Below, piece after piece: positions 1 through 5,766 of a stretch of 7,202 bases of DNA (positions are counted from its first letter, which is position 1; the number at the start of each line of letters is the position of its first letter). A model generated the notes under the pieces. The model made no database searches, was not told the DNA's origin, and was given only the letters and a program-made list of their open reading frames with translations. Made by a program: the position numbers and the translations under genes. Source of the DNA: JBDRFZ01 sp043818395 (GTDB lineage: Bacteria; Patescibacteriota; Patescibacteriia; 2-12-FULL-60-25). The DNA is taken from NCBI GenBank assembly GCA_043818395.1, contig JBDRFZ010000038.1:1-7202 (forward strand). The letters are read 5' to 3'.

Positions 1-582
1 TCCGGCAGCGGTGACAACACCATTATAATCTGGGACAAAGATGATCAAGGCAGATACCACGAATCAGCCAAACTCGAAGGCCATACCAAGTTTGTGAATA
101 CCCTCCAAGTCCTACCCGACGGCCGCATTGTTTCCGGTAGCGGTGACAAGACCATCAGAATCTGGGACAAAGACGATCAAGGCAAATACCACGAATCAGC
201 CAAACTCGAAGGTCATACCGCTTGGGTGAATACCCTCCAAGTCCTACCCGACGGCCGCATTGCTTCCGGCGGCGGTGACAACACCATTATAATCTGGGAC
301 AAAGACGATCAAGGCCACTATCATGAATCCGCCAAACTCGAAGGTCATACCGATTGGGTGAATACCCTCCAAGTCCTACCCGACGGCCGCATTGTTTCCG
401 GTAGCCATGACAAGACCATCATAATCTGGGACAAAGACGATCAAGGCCACTACCGCGAATCAGCCAAACTCGAAGGTCATACCAATTATGTGTATACCCT
501 CCAAGTCCTACCCGACGGCCGCATTGTTTCCGGCAGCGGTGACAAGACCATCAGAATCTGGGACGGGATTAAGGATGAATGA
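1..582 (+). CDS. WD40-repeat beta-propeller protein, C-terminal part (5' end outside window)
   Basis: The frame is open from base 1 and ends at TGA 580-582, so only the C-terminal 193 residues are seen; the GTG at 94 lies inside a repeat and is not a credible start. The protein consists of WD40 blades of exactly 44 residues. Each has the GH dipeptide (GHT), then V..LQVLPDGRI, SGS.DKTI.IWD, and a linker KDDQG.Y.ESAKLE. One partial, three full and one final blade are visible; the last stops soon after its WD (WDGIKDE), which is a natural propeller end. WD40 propellers are protein-interaction scaffolds. No enzymatic domain, membrane segment or partner domain is visible in this part, so the function is unknown; any fused N-terminal domain would lie upstream. 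The near-identity of blades indicates recent amplification. Family assignment is secure, role is not. Confidence 0.93.
   Translation, partial: SGSGDNTIIIWDKDDQGRYHESAKLEGHTKFVNTLQVLPDGRIVSGSGDKTIRIWDKDDQGKYHESAKLEGHTAWVNTLQVLPDGRIASGGGDNTIIIWDKDDQGHYHESAKLEGHTDWVNTLQVLPDGRIVSGSHDKTIIIWDKDDQGHYRESAKLEGHTNYVYTLQVLPDGRIVSGSGDKTIRIWDGIKDE
1..582 (+). repeat. 132-bp in-frame tandem repeat array encoding WD40 blades
   Basis: Units start at 79, 211, 343 and 475 (GGC/GGT CAT ACC), with a partial unit at 1-78 and a shortened last unit at 475-582. The period is exactly 132 bp, or 44 codons. A 31-base core encoding TLQVLPDGRI is identical in all four units. Differences cluster at the two codons after GHT (KF, AW, DW, NY), in SGSG/SGGG/SGSH, in the DK/DN and R/I before IWD, and in the linker KY/HY and H/R. 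Confidence 0.95.
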
Positions 583-601
583 AATTGGAGAAGTCTGTCT
601 T

Positions 602-630
602 TAGACACTTAGCAATCCTCGGTCTAAACT
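602..630 (+). promoter_or_regulatory. Candidate sigma70-type promoter for ligA
   Basis: TAGACA at 602-607 (5 of 6 matches to TTGACA) and TAAACT at 625-630 (4 of 6 to TATAAT) are separated by exactly 17 bp. The -10 box abuts the ATG at 631, so transcription would be expected to start near 637, which is the second in-frame ATG. No Shine-Dalgarno-like purine run precedes either ATG. This is a pattern match only; no start-site data exist here. Confidence 0.5.
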
Positions 631-2703
631 ATGTCCATGGACAAAAAGCAGGCCGAGGAGCGTATAAAAAAGCTTCGAAAAGAAATCGACCGTTATCGCT
701 ATCAATATCATGTTTTAAACAAGCTCGAGATATCTGAGGCAACTTTGGATGCTTTGAAACATGAGCTTTTTAAGCTGGAACAGCAGTTTCCTGATTTAAT
801 CACGCCCGATTCGCCGACCCAGCGCGTAGCTGGAGAACCGGCTAAGGGTTTTAAGAAAGTTCCGCATGTGACGCCTATGCTTTCGCTCGAAGACGTCTTC
901 AGCCGCGAAGAAGCGGAGGACTGGCTTTCACGCATCAAAAAATTACGTCCCAATGCGCATTTTGAATTTTATACCGAGGTTAAAATGGATGGGCTTGCGA
1001 CTTCCATTATTTACAAAGATGGTGTCCTGGTGCGTGGTGCGACGCGGGGCGACGGCCGAGTGGGGGAGGATGTGACTTTGAATATCCGCACTATCGAGTC
1101 TTTGCCGCTTAAGCTACGTGTTCCATCCGAGAATGAAGTGGAGAGATTCATCAAGAAGCACCACGGTAAAATTGACATAGCTAAAGTCAAAAAAATACTC
1201 CAAAGTCACGATAGCATCATTGAGGTACGCGGTGAGGTTTATATGATGCGAAAACAGCTCGAAGAGTTGAATAAAAAATTAAAAGCCCGAGGCGAACCAT
1301 TACTCGCCAATCCGCGGAACGCATCGGCTGGCGCCATTCGTCAGCTTGATCCAAAAATTGCGGCCGAGCGTCATCTTTCCTTTCTTGGCTGGCAGCTTCT
1401 GGGTAATCTTGGTACGACCACGCACGAACAGGCACATGAAATGATGGGGTTTTTGGGAATTCCGACGAATGAGCTCAATCATCTATGCCGCGATCTGGAT
1501 GAAGTCCAGAAATTTTACGACCGGGTCGGGAAGATTCGGGAAAAACTACCGTATCAAATAGACGGCATCGTTTTAAATATCAACGAAGATGCGCTGTTTG
1601 CTTCACTTGGCGTGGTCGGTAAGACACCGCGTGCGTCCGTGGCCTGGAAATACGCGGCCGAGCAGGGGACGACCGTGGTGCGTGAAATTCAGATTTCGGT
1701 AGGACGTACGGGTGTTTTGACGCCGGTCGCAGTTATGGATCCGGTACAGCTCGCAGGTACTACGGTTACACACGCTTCGCTTCATAACGAAGATGAGATA
1801 AGACGCCTGGATCTCAAGGTTGGTGATACGGTCATCGTGGAAAAAGCCGGCGATATAATTCCAAAAATAGTACAGGTTCTATCTAAACTCCGAACCGGAA
1901 AAGAAAAAAATTTCCATATGCCGTCAACATGCCCCATGTGCGGCTCGTCGGTTTCGCGTCGTGAAGGCGAAGTAGCAATCATGTGCACCAATACCAAATG
2001 TTTTGCGCAGGAAGTGGCTATGTTGCTGCATTTCGTAGGTAGGTCGGCGCTTGATATTCGCGGTCTTGGAGATAGGATTGCGGAACAGCTTTTTGAACAG
2101 GGTTTGGTCAACGAGCCTGCTGATTTATTTTTACTTGAGCCCGGTGATCTGCTAGCGCTCGAAGGCTTTGCCGATCTTTCATCTAAGAAATTAGTTGATG
2201 AAATCCAGGCTCATCGAAAAGTTTCTCTTGAAAGATTTATTAACGCGCTCGGCATCCGCCATGTGGGTGAGGAAACGGCCCGTGATTTGGCTCGCGCTTT
2301 TGGAAAATTTGAGGATTTACGTCGCGCAACCGTGGAAGATCTCACCTCTGTCCAGGGTATCGGCCAAGTGGTCGCTGATTCCTTGGTTGAATATTTTAAA
2401 GACAAACGCGAGGCGGAAAGGTTGGATAAGACTTTAGAACAAGTCGAGGTCGGGACCATGAAAAAAATCTCGGCCGGACCGCTTCACGGCACGAGCTGGG
2501 TTTTGACCGGTTCGCTCGAGTCAATATCACGCGAAGAAGCAAAAGAGAAAATCCGCGCGCTTGGCGGCGATGTTTCGGAGGCGGTTTCTAAAAAGACGAC
2601 CTTCGTAGTTGCCGGTGCGGATCCGGGATCAAAGTACGACAAAGCAAAAAAAATTGGAGTTAAAATTGTAGATGAAAAAGAATTTTTGAAGAAGATTTTA
2701 TAA
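631..2703 (+). CDS. ligA: NAD-dependent DNA ligase LigA
   Basis: This enzyme seals 3'-OH/5'-phosphate nicks using NAD+ during replication and repair. All LigA domains are present in order over 690 residues (E. coli has about 671). They are an N-terminal Ia region with YQYHVL; the adenylation domain with the nucleophile K118 in the KMDG motif; RGATRGDGRVGEDVT; EVRGEVYM near 198-205; NPRNASAGAIRQLD; the OB fold; a Cys4 zinc finger (C434, C437, C452, C457); helix-hairpin-helix repeats around 470-590; and a BRCT domain from about 613 to the end. About 25 extra residues (roughly 166-192) sit between the LPLKL segment and EVRGEV. Two starts are possible: ATG 631 and ATG 637. The promoter position favours 637, giving a product two residues shorter. 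The gene begins 48 bp after the WD40 gene and ends 93 bp before the phosphorylase gene. Confidence 0.97.
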   Translation: MSMDKKQAEERIKKLRKEIDRYRYQYHVLNKLEISEATLDALKHELFKLEQQFPDLITPDSPTQRVAGEPAKGFKKVPHVTPMLSLEDVFSREEAEDWLSRIKKLRPNAHFEFYTEVKMDGLATSIIYKDGVLVRGATRGDGRVGEDVTLNIRTIESLPLKLRVPSENEVERFIKKHHGKIDIAKVKKILQSHDSIIEVRGEVYMMRKQLEELNKKLKARGEPLLANPRNASAGAIRQLDPKIAAERHLSFLGWQLLGNLGTTTHEQAHEMMGFLGIPTNELNHLCRDLDEVQKFYDRVGKIREKLPYQIDGIVLNINEDALFASLGVVGKTPRASVAWKYAAEQGTTVVREIQISVGRTGVLTPVAVMDPVQLAGTTVTHASLHNEDEIRRLDLKVGDTVIVEKAGDIIPKIVQVLSKLRTGKEKNFHMPSTCPMCGSSVSRREGEVAIMCTNTKCFAQEVAMLLHFVGRSALDIRGLGDRIAEQLFEQGLVNEPADLFLLEPGDLLALEGFADLSSKKLVDEIQAHRKVSLERFINALGIRHVGEETARDLARAFGKFEDLRRATVEDLTSVQGIGQVVADSLVEYFKDKREAERLDKTLEQVEVGTMKKISAGPLHGTSWVLTGSLESISREEAKEKIRALGGDVSEAVSKKTTFVVAGADPGSKYDKAKKIGVKIVDEKEFLKKIL

Positions 2704-2725
2704 GAATGGGTCAGTGATCGTGCGA

Positions 2726-2754
2726 TTGACGGACAAGTAAATTTTTGCTATGTT
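2726..2754 (+). promoter_or_regulatory. Promoter for the purine nucleoside phosphorylase gene
   Basis: TTGACG at 2726-2731 and TATGTT at 2749-2754 are spaced by 17 bp, with an extended -10 TG at 2746-2747 (TGCTATGTT). It lies 23 bp after the ligA stop. The predicted start near 2761 would leave a leader of about 36 nt that contains the Shine-Dalgarno site. This is the best promoter match in the window. Confidence 0.75.
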
Positions 2755-2779
2755 CACACCGGTTTTAATGTACGAATTT

Positions 2780-2786
2780 AAGGGAG
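2780..2786 (+). promoter_or_regulatory. Shine-Dalgarno site of the phosphorylase gene
   Basis: AAGGGAG ends 10 nt before ATG 2797. It is the only well-placed Shine-Dalgarno match among the starts in this window, and it supports ATG 2797 as the true start. Confidence 0.7.
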
Positions 2787-2796
2787 TTAAGAACAG

Positions 2797-3633
2797 ATGT
2801 CCATTGAAAGTGCAAAGCGAGCCGCGGAGTTAACCGCTATCGGTCTTTTGGCTGGAATCTTAGAAAACAAAAAACCTGACGTAGCTGTCATTCTTGGTTC
2901 TGGTTGGGGAGATGCATTGCATCTTGAAAACGCCCAGGAACTGAATTTCTTGGAAATACCAAGTTTTCGACGAGCGTCTGTGCGAGGGCTGCATGGCGAT
3001 GAACGCCAAATTGTTTGTGGCGAGTTGGGTGGAAAGCGAGTCATAGCTCTGCGTGGCCCAATCCACCTGAATGAGCATTCAAGCGATCCTTACATTCCGA
3101 TCATGGTGCGACTTCAAGTACAAATACTGCTCGAGCTGGGCGTGACCAGGTTCATCCTGACCAATGCGGCCGGCAGTCTGACGGACAAGTGTCTGGCCGG
3201 CGATATCGTGATCGCTGACGGCTTCGTGACGCTTTTCGCTCCGCCCATGCCGCTCTTTGGCGGCGAGTTTTGTTCGCCTGAAGACGCGCTGTCGGATAAT
3301 ATGAGAGGCATCGCCATGGAGGCAAGGGTGCTCAAAAATCAAGAAATTCTGCTCTGTCATACGGGCGGGTACGTCATGCTTCGCGGGCCGTTTTTTGAAG
3401 GCCGGAAGTACGATAAAGCGCTTCTGGCCAGGTCCGGCGCTCTCGCGGTCGGCATGAGTATCCTGCCGGAGATGTGCATCATCGCGCTCTACCCGGACAC
3501 CAAAGCACTGTGTCTTTCGTTCATTACCAACTCGGTTGATGAAAAACACTCTCATGAAAAAAACCTAGCGCGCGTCGGCAAGTCCTCGGCTCTGCTCGGA
3601 GCATTTCTGGAGGACATCATCCGAAAGATTTAA
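2797..3633 (+). CDS. Divergent purine nucleoside phosphorylase (trimeric PNP/MTAP family)
   Basis: Family members cleave purine nucleosides with phosphate to free base and ribose 1-phosphate, in cytoplasmic salvage. The 278-residue length is normal. Compared with human PNP I see the phosphate-loop serine in LGSGWGD (S35), the histidine after the second strand (H90, like H86), LTNAAGSL (like the N115-A-A-G segment), GPFFE (E201), VGMS (M220), FITN (N245, like N243) and a late SHE histidine (H253). The usual GHAG motif is replaced by a longer GLHGDE stretch, and the phosphate-contacting arginine before the histidine (human R84) is proline (P88). The enzyme is therefore divergent near the phosphate site, and its substrate (inosine/guanosine, methylthioadenosine or other) cannot be assigned. 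It has its own promoter, Shine-Dalgarno site and terminator, so it is a single-gene unit. Its second half looks richer in G+C than its neighbours. Confidence 0.88.
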   Translation: MSIESAKRAAELTAIGLLAGILENKKPDVAVILGSGWGDALHLENAQELNFLEIPSFRRASVRGLHGDERQIVCGELGGKRVIALRGPIHLNEHSSDPYIPIMVRLQVQILLELGVTRFILTNAAGSLTDKCLAGDIVIADGFVTLFAPPMPLFGGEFCSPEDALSDNMRGIAMEARVLKNQEILLCHTGGYVMLRGPFFEGRKYDKALLARSGALAVGMSILPEMCIIALYPDTKALCLSFITNSVDEKHSHEKNLARVGKSSALLGAFLEDIIRKI

Positions 3634-3650
3634 GCTTCCTATCTTTCTAC

Positions 3651-3687
3651 AAGCACCCTTGAGGCCTATGCCTCGGGGTGTTTTTTT
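3651..3687 (+). terminator. Rho-independent terminator after the phosphorylase gene
   Basis: The stem pairs CACCC (3654-3658) with GGGTG (3676-3680) and GAGGC (3661-3665) with GCCTC (3670-3674). There is a small internal mismatch (TT opposite G), a CTAT loop, and then seven T at 3681-3687. It begins 17 bp after the stop codon. An in-frame ATG at 3659 lies inside this hairpin, so it is not a plausible gatC start. Confidence 0.88.
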
Positions 3688-3715
3688 ATCCCTACCCAAA
3701 AATCGCCTGTTTAGC

Positions 3716-3721
3716 TATGAT
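3716..3721 (+). promoter_or_regulatory. Candidate -10 element for gatC
   Basis: TATGAT matches TATAAT at 5 of 6 positions and sits 9 bp before the gatC ATG, giving a predicted start at about 3728-3731. The -35 region is weak (TACCCA at 3693-3698, 17-bp spacing, 3 of 6). A promoter is expected here because a terminator ends at 3687. Confidence 0.45.
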
Positions 3722-3730
3722 TCGGGAGTT

Positions 3731-4054
3731 ATGTCTTTAACCAGAAACGAAGTAAAAATACTGGCAGATTTAGCCAGGCTCGAGCTATCTGAAGAAGAAC
3801 TCGCGCGGGCAGAAAAAGATCTTGATTCCATTTTGGGATACGTAGATCGTTTACAAAAAATCGACACGCAGGGCGTTGAAGCTTCATCAATGCCGGCAAA
3901 GATGACTGGTTGGCGTGAAGACGTGGCTTTTAAGTGCGATGATCTGACAGTAGAAACCATCTTATCTAATTTTCCGTCGCGCAAGCAGAATATGCTGGCG
4001 ACTCCGGGAGTGTTTGAGAGACCGAAGGGGAAGCAATCTTCGTCATCCTCGTGA
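3731..4054 (+). CDS. gatC: Aspartyl/glutamyl-tRNA amidotransferase subunit C
   Basis: GatC is the small subunit that clamps GatA to GatB in the GatCAB complex, which converts Glu-tRNA(Gln) to Gln-tRNA(Gln), and in many bacteria Asp-tRNA(Asn) to Asn-tRNA(Asn). The 107-residue product has the family core: LADLARLELSEEEL at 11-24, IL.YVDRLQKIDTQGVE at 34-50, W.REDV around 61-65, ILSNFP, and a terminal GVFERP in place of the usual F.VP.V. The start at 3731 is chosen because the upstream ATG at 3659 is in the terminator and the conserved N-terminus begins here. GGGAG at 3724-3728 is only 2 nt from the ATG, too close for a normal Shine-Dalgarno site. The last codons (serines) and the stop lie inside a palindromic repeat. 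gatA follows after 117 bp. Confidence 0.95.
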   Translation: MSLTRNEVKILADLARLELSEEELARAEKDLDSILGYVDRLQKIDTQGVEASSMPAKMTGWREDVAFKCDDLTVETILSNFPSRKQNMLATPGVFERPKGKQSSSSS

Positions 4055-4130
4055 AAACGAGGATCCGGTTTCGAATCGAATGAATTCCCGTTGTCCCGAC
4101 GTTACAGTCGGGACAGATCACGGGAATGAC
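4041..4130. repeat. REPIN-like element A: two inverted palindromic repeats between gatC and gatA
   Basis: Left half: stem ATCCTCGT (4045-4052), loop GAAA (4053-4056), stem ACGAGGAT (4057-4064), a perfect 8-bp hairpin. Right half, in opposite orientation: outer stem ATTCCCGT (4084-4091) with ACGGGAAT (4120-4127), enclosing a second perfect hairpin TGTCCCGAC (4092-4100), loop GTTACA, GTCGGGACA (4107-4115). GTCAT at 4042-4046 is mirrored by ATGAC at 4126-4130 at the outer edges. There is no T-run, so it is not a classical terminator. The element overlaps the gatC 3' end and lies 41 bp before gatA. REP-like repeats of this ATTCCCG..CGGGAAT type are common in bacterial intergenic DNA; the REPIN reading is an inference. 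Confidence 0.85.
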
Positions 4131-4171
4131 AGAATACAACGAATATTGAATTACAAGAATTACAAACGATT

Positions 4172-5599
4172 ATGTCCAAAGAACTAAACAAACTCACTAT
4201 TGCCCAAGCGCGTTCCGGATTGGATGCCAGGAATTTTTCGGCACAGGAAATTACGCGTGCCTGTTTGGATGAAATTCGCGGATTGAATGGTGCATTAAAT
4301 GCCGTGCTTGAGACGTATGAGGATGAAGCCATGAAAAACGCGGCGCTTTCTGATCGACGGCATGAAAACGGCGAAGTGCTGGGGGTCTTAGACGGAGTTC
4401 CGCTTTTATTAAAAGATAATTTGATGGTTCAGGGCCATGCAGTCACGGCCGGATCAAGAATACTTGCCGGTCATGTAGCGGCCTATGACGCCACGGTTGT
4501 CAGAAAACTTAAAGAACAAGGCGCTATAATTTTAGGCCGCACCAACATGGATGAGTTTGCCATGGGTTCATCTACCGAACATTCGGCTTACGGACCCACA
4601 AAGAATCCGCACGATCAGGATCGCGTGCCGGGCGGTTCGTCAGGAGGAAGCGCTGTGGGCGTAGCGTCTGATTTTTGTCTGGCTGCTTTAGGAAGCGACA
4701 CGGGCGGGTCGATCCGCCAGCCAGCCGCGCTATGCGGTATCGTTGGTTTGAAACCAACATACGGTCGGGTATCGCGTTATGGTCTCATGGCCATGGCATC
4801 ATCGCTCGATCAAATCGGACCAATGACAAAAACAGTTGAAGATGCGGCTTTGGTTTTTGATGCGCTTCAAGGTCAGGATCAAAATGATCAAACCTCCAGC
4901 GACCATGCGCCATTTGTTGCTTTATGGACCGAAAAGATGAACGGTATGCGCATCGGTTTACCCAAGCAGGCTTGGGGCGCGGGCATGGAGGATGGTGTCA
5001 GGCAAAAAGTAAAAGAAGCTATAGAAGTTATGAAATCACTGGGCGCAGAAGTCAAAGAGGTTGATTTGCCGTACGCCGACGAAACTTTAGCGATTTATTA
5101 CGTTCTCATGCCATGTGAAGTTTCGGCTAACTTAGCTAGGTTTGATGGCATGAGGTTCGGACTGCGCAAAGAAGGTCTGCCTCTTTTTGAGACTTACGCA
5201 AAATCCAGAGCCGAGGGCTTGGGTGAAGAAGTGCGACGCCGTGTTTTGCTTGGCACCTACGCTTTATCACGCGGTTATTACGATGCTTATTATCTGCAAG
5301 CCAAACGCGTGCAGACTTTGGTCAGGAATGCTTACGAAGCGGCATTTTCTGATGTCGATGTACTGCTTACGCCGACGGCGCCGACTACAGCTTTCAAAAT
5401 AGGTGAGAAGACGACTGATCCGCTAACCATGTACTTGGAAGATATTTTTACGGTTGGTGCTAATGTTGCCGGGTTGCCCGCGGTTTCAGTGCCGTGTGGC
5501 TTATATGAAGGATTGCCGGTGGGATTGCATTTAACAGGCAGACCATTTGAGGAATCTACGATTCTTTCGATGGCCAGGGCTTACGAAGAAGCGATATAA
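4172..5599 (+). CDS. gatA: Aspartyl/glutamyl-tRNA amidotransferase subunit A
   Basis: GatA is the glutaminase subunit of GatCAB: it releases ammonia from glutamine and passes it to GatB for transamidation of misacylated tRNA. The amidase-signature fold is complete in 475 residues, with the Ser-cisSer-Lys triad: K81 (in LLKDN), S156 (in GGSSGGS) and nucleophile S180 (in GSDTGGSIRQPA). It is followed by GLKPTYGRVSRYGL and the later SRGYYDAYY and PTAPTTAF blocks. The C-terminus ends at ARAYEEAI, lacking the short basic tail (typically like DWH...P) seen in many GatA proteins. The start at 4172 gives the expected N-terminus (ELNKLTIAQA) but has no Shine-Dalgarno site. It probably forms a unit with gatC across the palindromic element; gatB must be elsewhere. 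Confidence 0.97.
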   Translation: MSKELNKLTIAQARSGLDARNFSAQEITRACLDEIRGLNGALNAVLETYEDEAMKNAALSDRRHENGEVLGVLDGVPLLLKDNLMVQGHAVTAGSRILAGHVAAYDATVVRKLKEQGAIILGRTNMDEFAMGSSTEHSAYGPTKNPHDQDRVPGGSSGGSAVGVASDFCLAALGSDTGGSIRQPAALCGIVGLKPTYGRVSRYGLMAMASSLDQIGPMTKTVEDAALVFDALQGQDQNDQTSSDHAPFVALWTEKMNGMRIGLPKQAWGAGMEDGVRQKVKEAIEVMKSLGAEVKEVDLPYADETLAIYYVLMPCEVSANLARFDGMRFGLRKEGLPLFETYAKSRAEGLGEEVRRRVLLGTYALSRGYYDAYYLQAKRVQTLVRNAYEAAFSDVDVLLTPTAPTTAFKIGEKTTDPLTMYLEDIFTVGANVAGLPAVSVPCGLYEGLPVGLHLTGRPFEESTILSMARAYEEAI

Positions 5600-5614
5600 T
5601 GTGTTTGTTCTTTA

Positions 5615-5712
5615 CGTCATTCCCGTGAAAACGGGAATCCAGAATCAAAGAAAAATATATTCCAATTTGTATTATCCTTTTATACAGGGTCCCCGTTTTT
5701 ACGGGAATGACG
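5615..5712. repeat. REPIN-like element B: inverted pair of palindromic repeats after gatA
   Basis: The outer ends are a perfect 12-bp inverted repeat: CGTCATTCCCGT at 5615-5626 and ACGGGAATGACG at 5701-5712. The left half is itself a hairpin, ATTCCCGT (5619-5626), GAAA, ACGGGAAT (5631-5638). The right half is an inverted, slightly decayed copy: CCCGT (5692-5696), TTTT loop, ACGGG (5701-5705), with partial outward pairing. An A+T-rich spacer of about 50 bp separates the halves. The element starts 15 bp after the gatA stop and ends 54 bp before the next gene. No coding capacity is apparent in 5600-5766. Confidence 0.88.
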
Positions 5713-5766
5713 GATATAGTATTGTAAAATTAGAAAACGAATGAAACTCACAATAAGTTATTATTT

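Noticed and set aside
94..582. WD40 gene starting at GTG 94.
   Set aside because: The same frame is open to base 1 with matching repeat sequence, and the GTG is the conserved Val inside each blade.
79..582. Diversity-generating retroelement target in the WD40 repeats.
   Set aside because: Differences are not restricted to adenine positions, and no reverse transcriptase or template repeat is in the window; tandem amplification with selection suffices.
596..607. TGTCT-TT-AGACA dyad before ligA as an operator or terminator.
   Set aside because: The stem is five bases with a two-base gap and no T-run; it overlaps the -35 box but is too short to support a call.
2711..2730. Hairpin between ligA and the phosphorylase gene (GTCA..ATCG / CGAT TGAC) as a ligA terminator.
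   Set aside because: The loop would be only two bases, the stem is broken, and no T-run follows directly; the segment contains the -35 box instead.
3659..3730. Longer GatC starting at ATG 3659.
   Set aside because: That ATG is in the terminator hairpin, and the extra N-terminal residues have no counterpart in GatC.
4041..5712. CRISPR repeats, given the similar palindromic units.
   Set aside because: The units are more than 1.5 kb apart, occur in opposite orientations as pairs, and have no regular spacers.
5547..5744. Small ORF of 65 codons overlapping the gatA end and the repeat element.
   Set aside because: It runs through the palindromic repeat, has no ribosome binding site and resembles no known protein; it is a frame shadow plus repeat.
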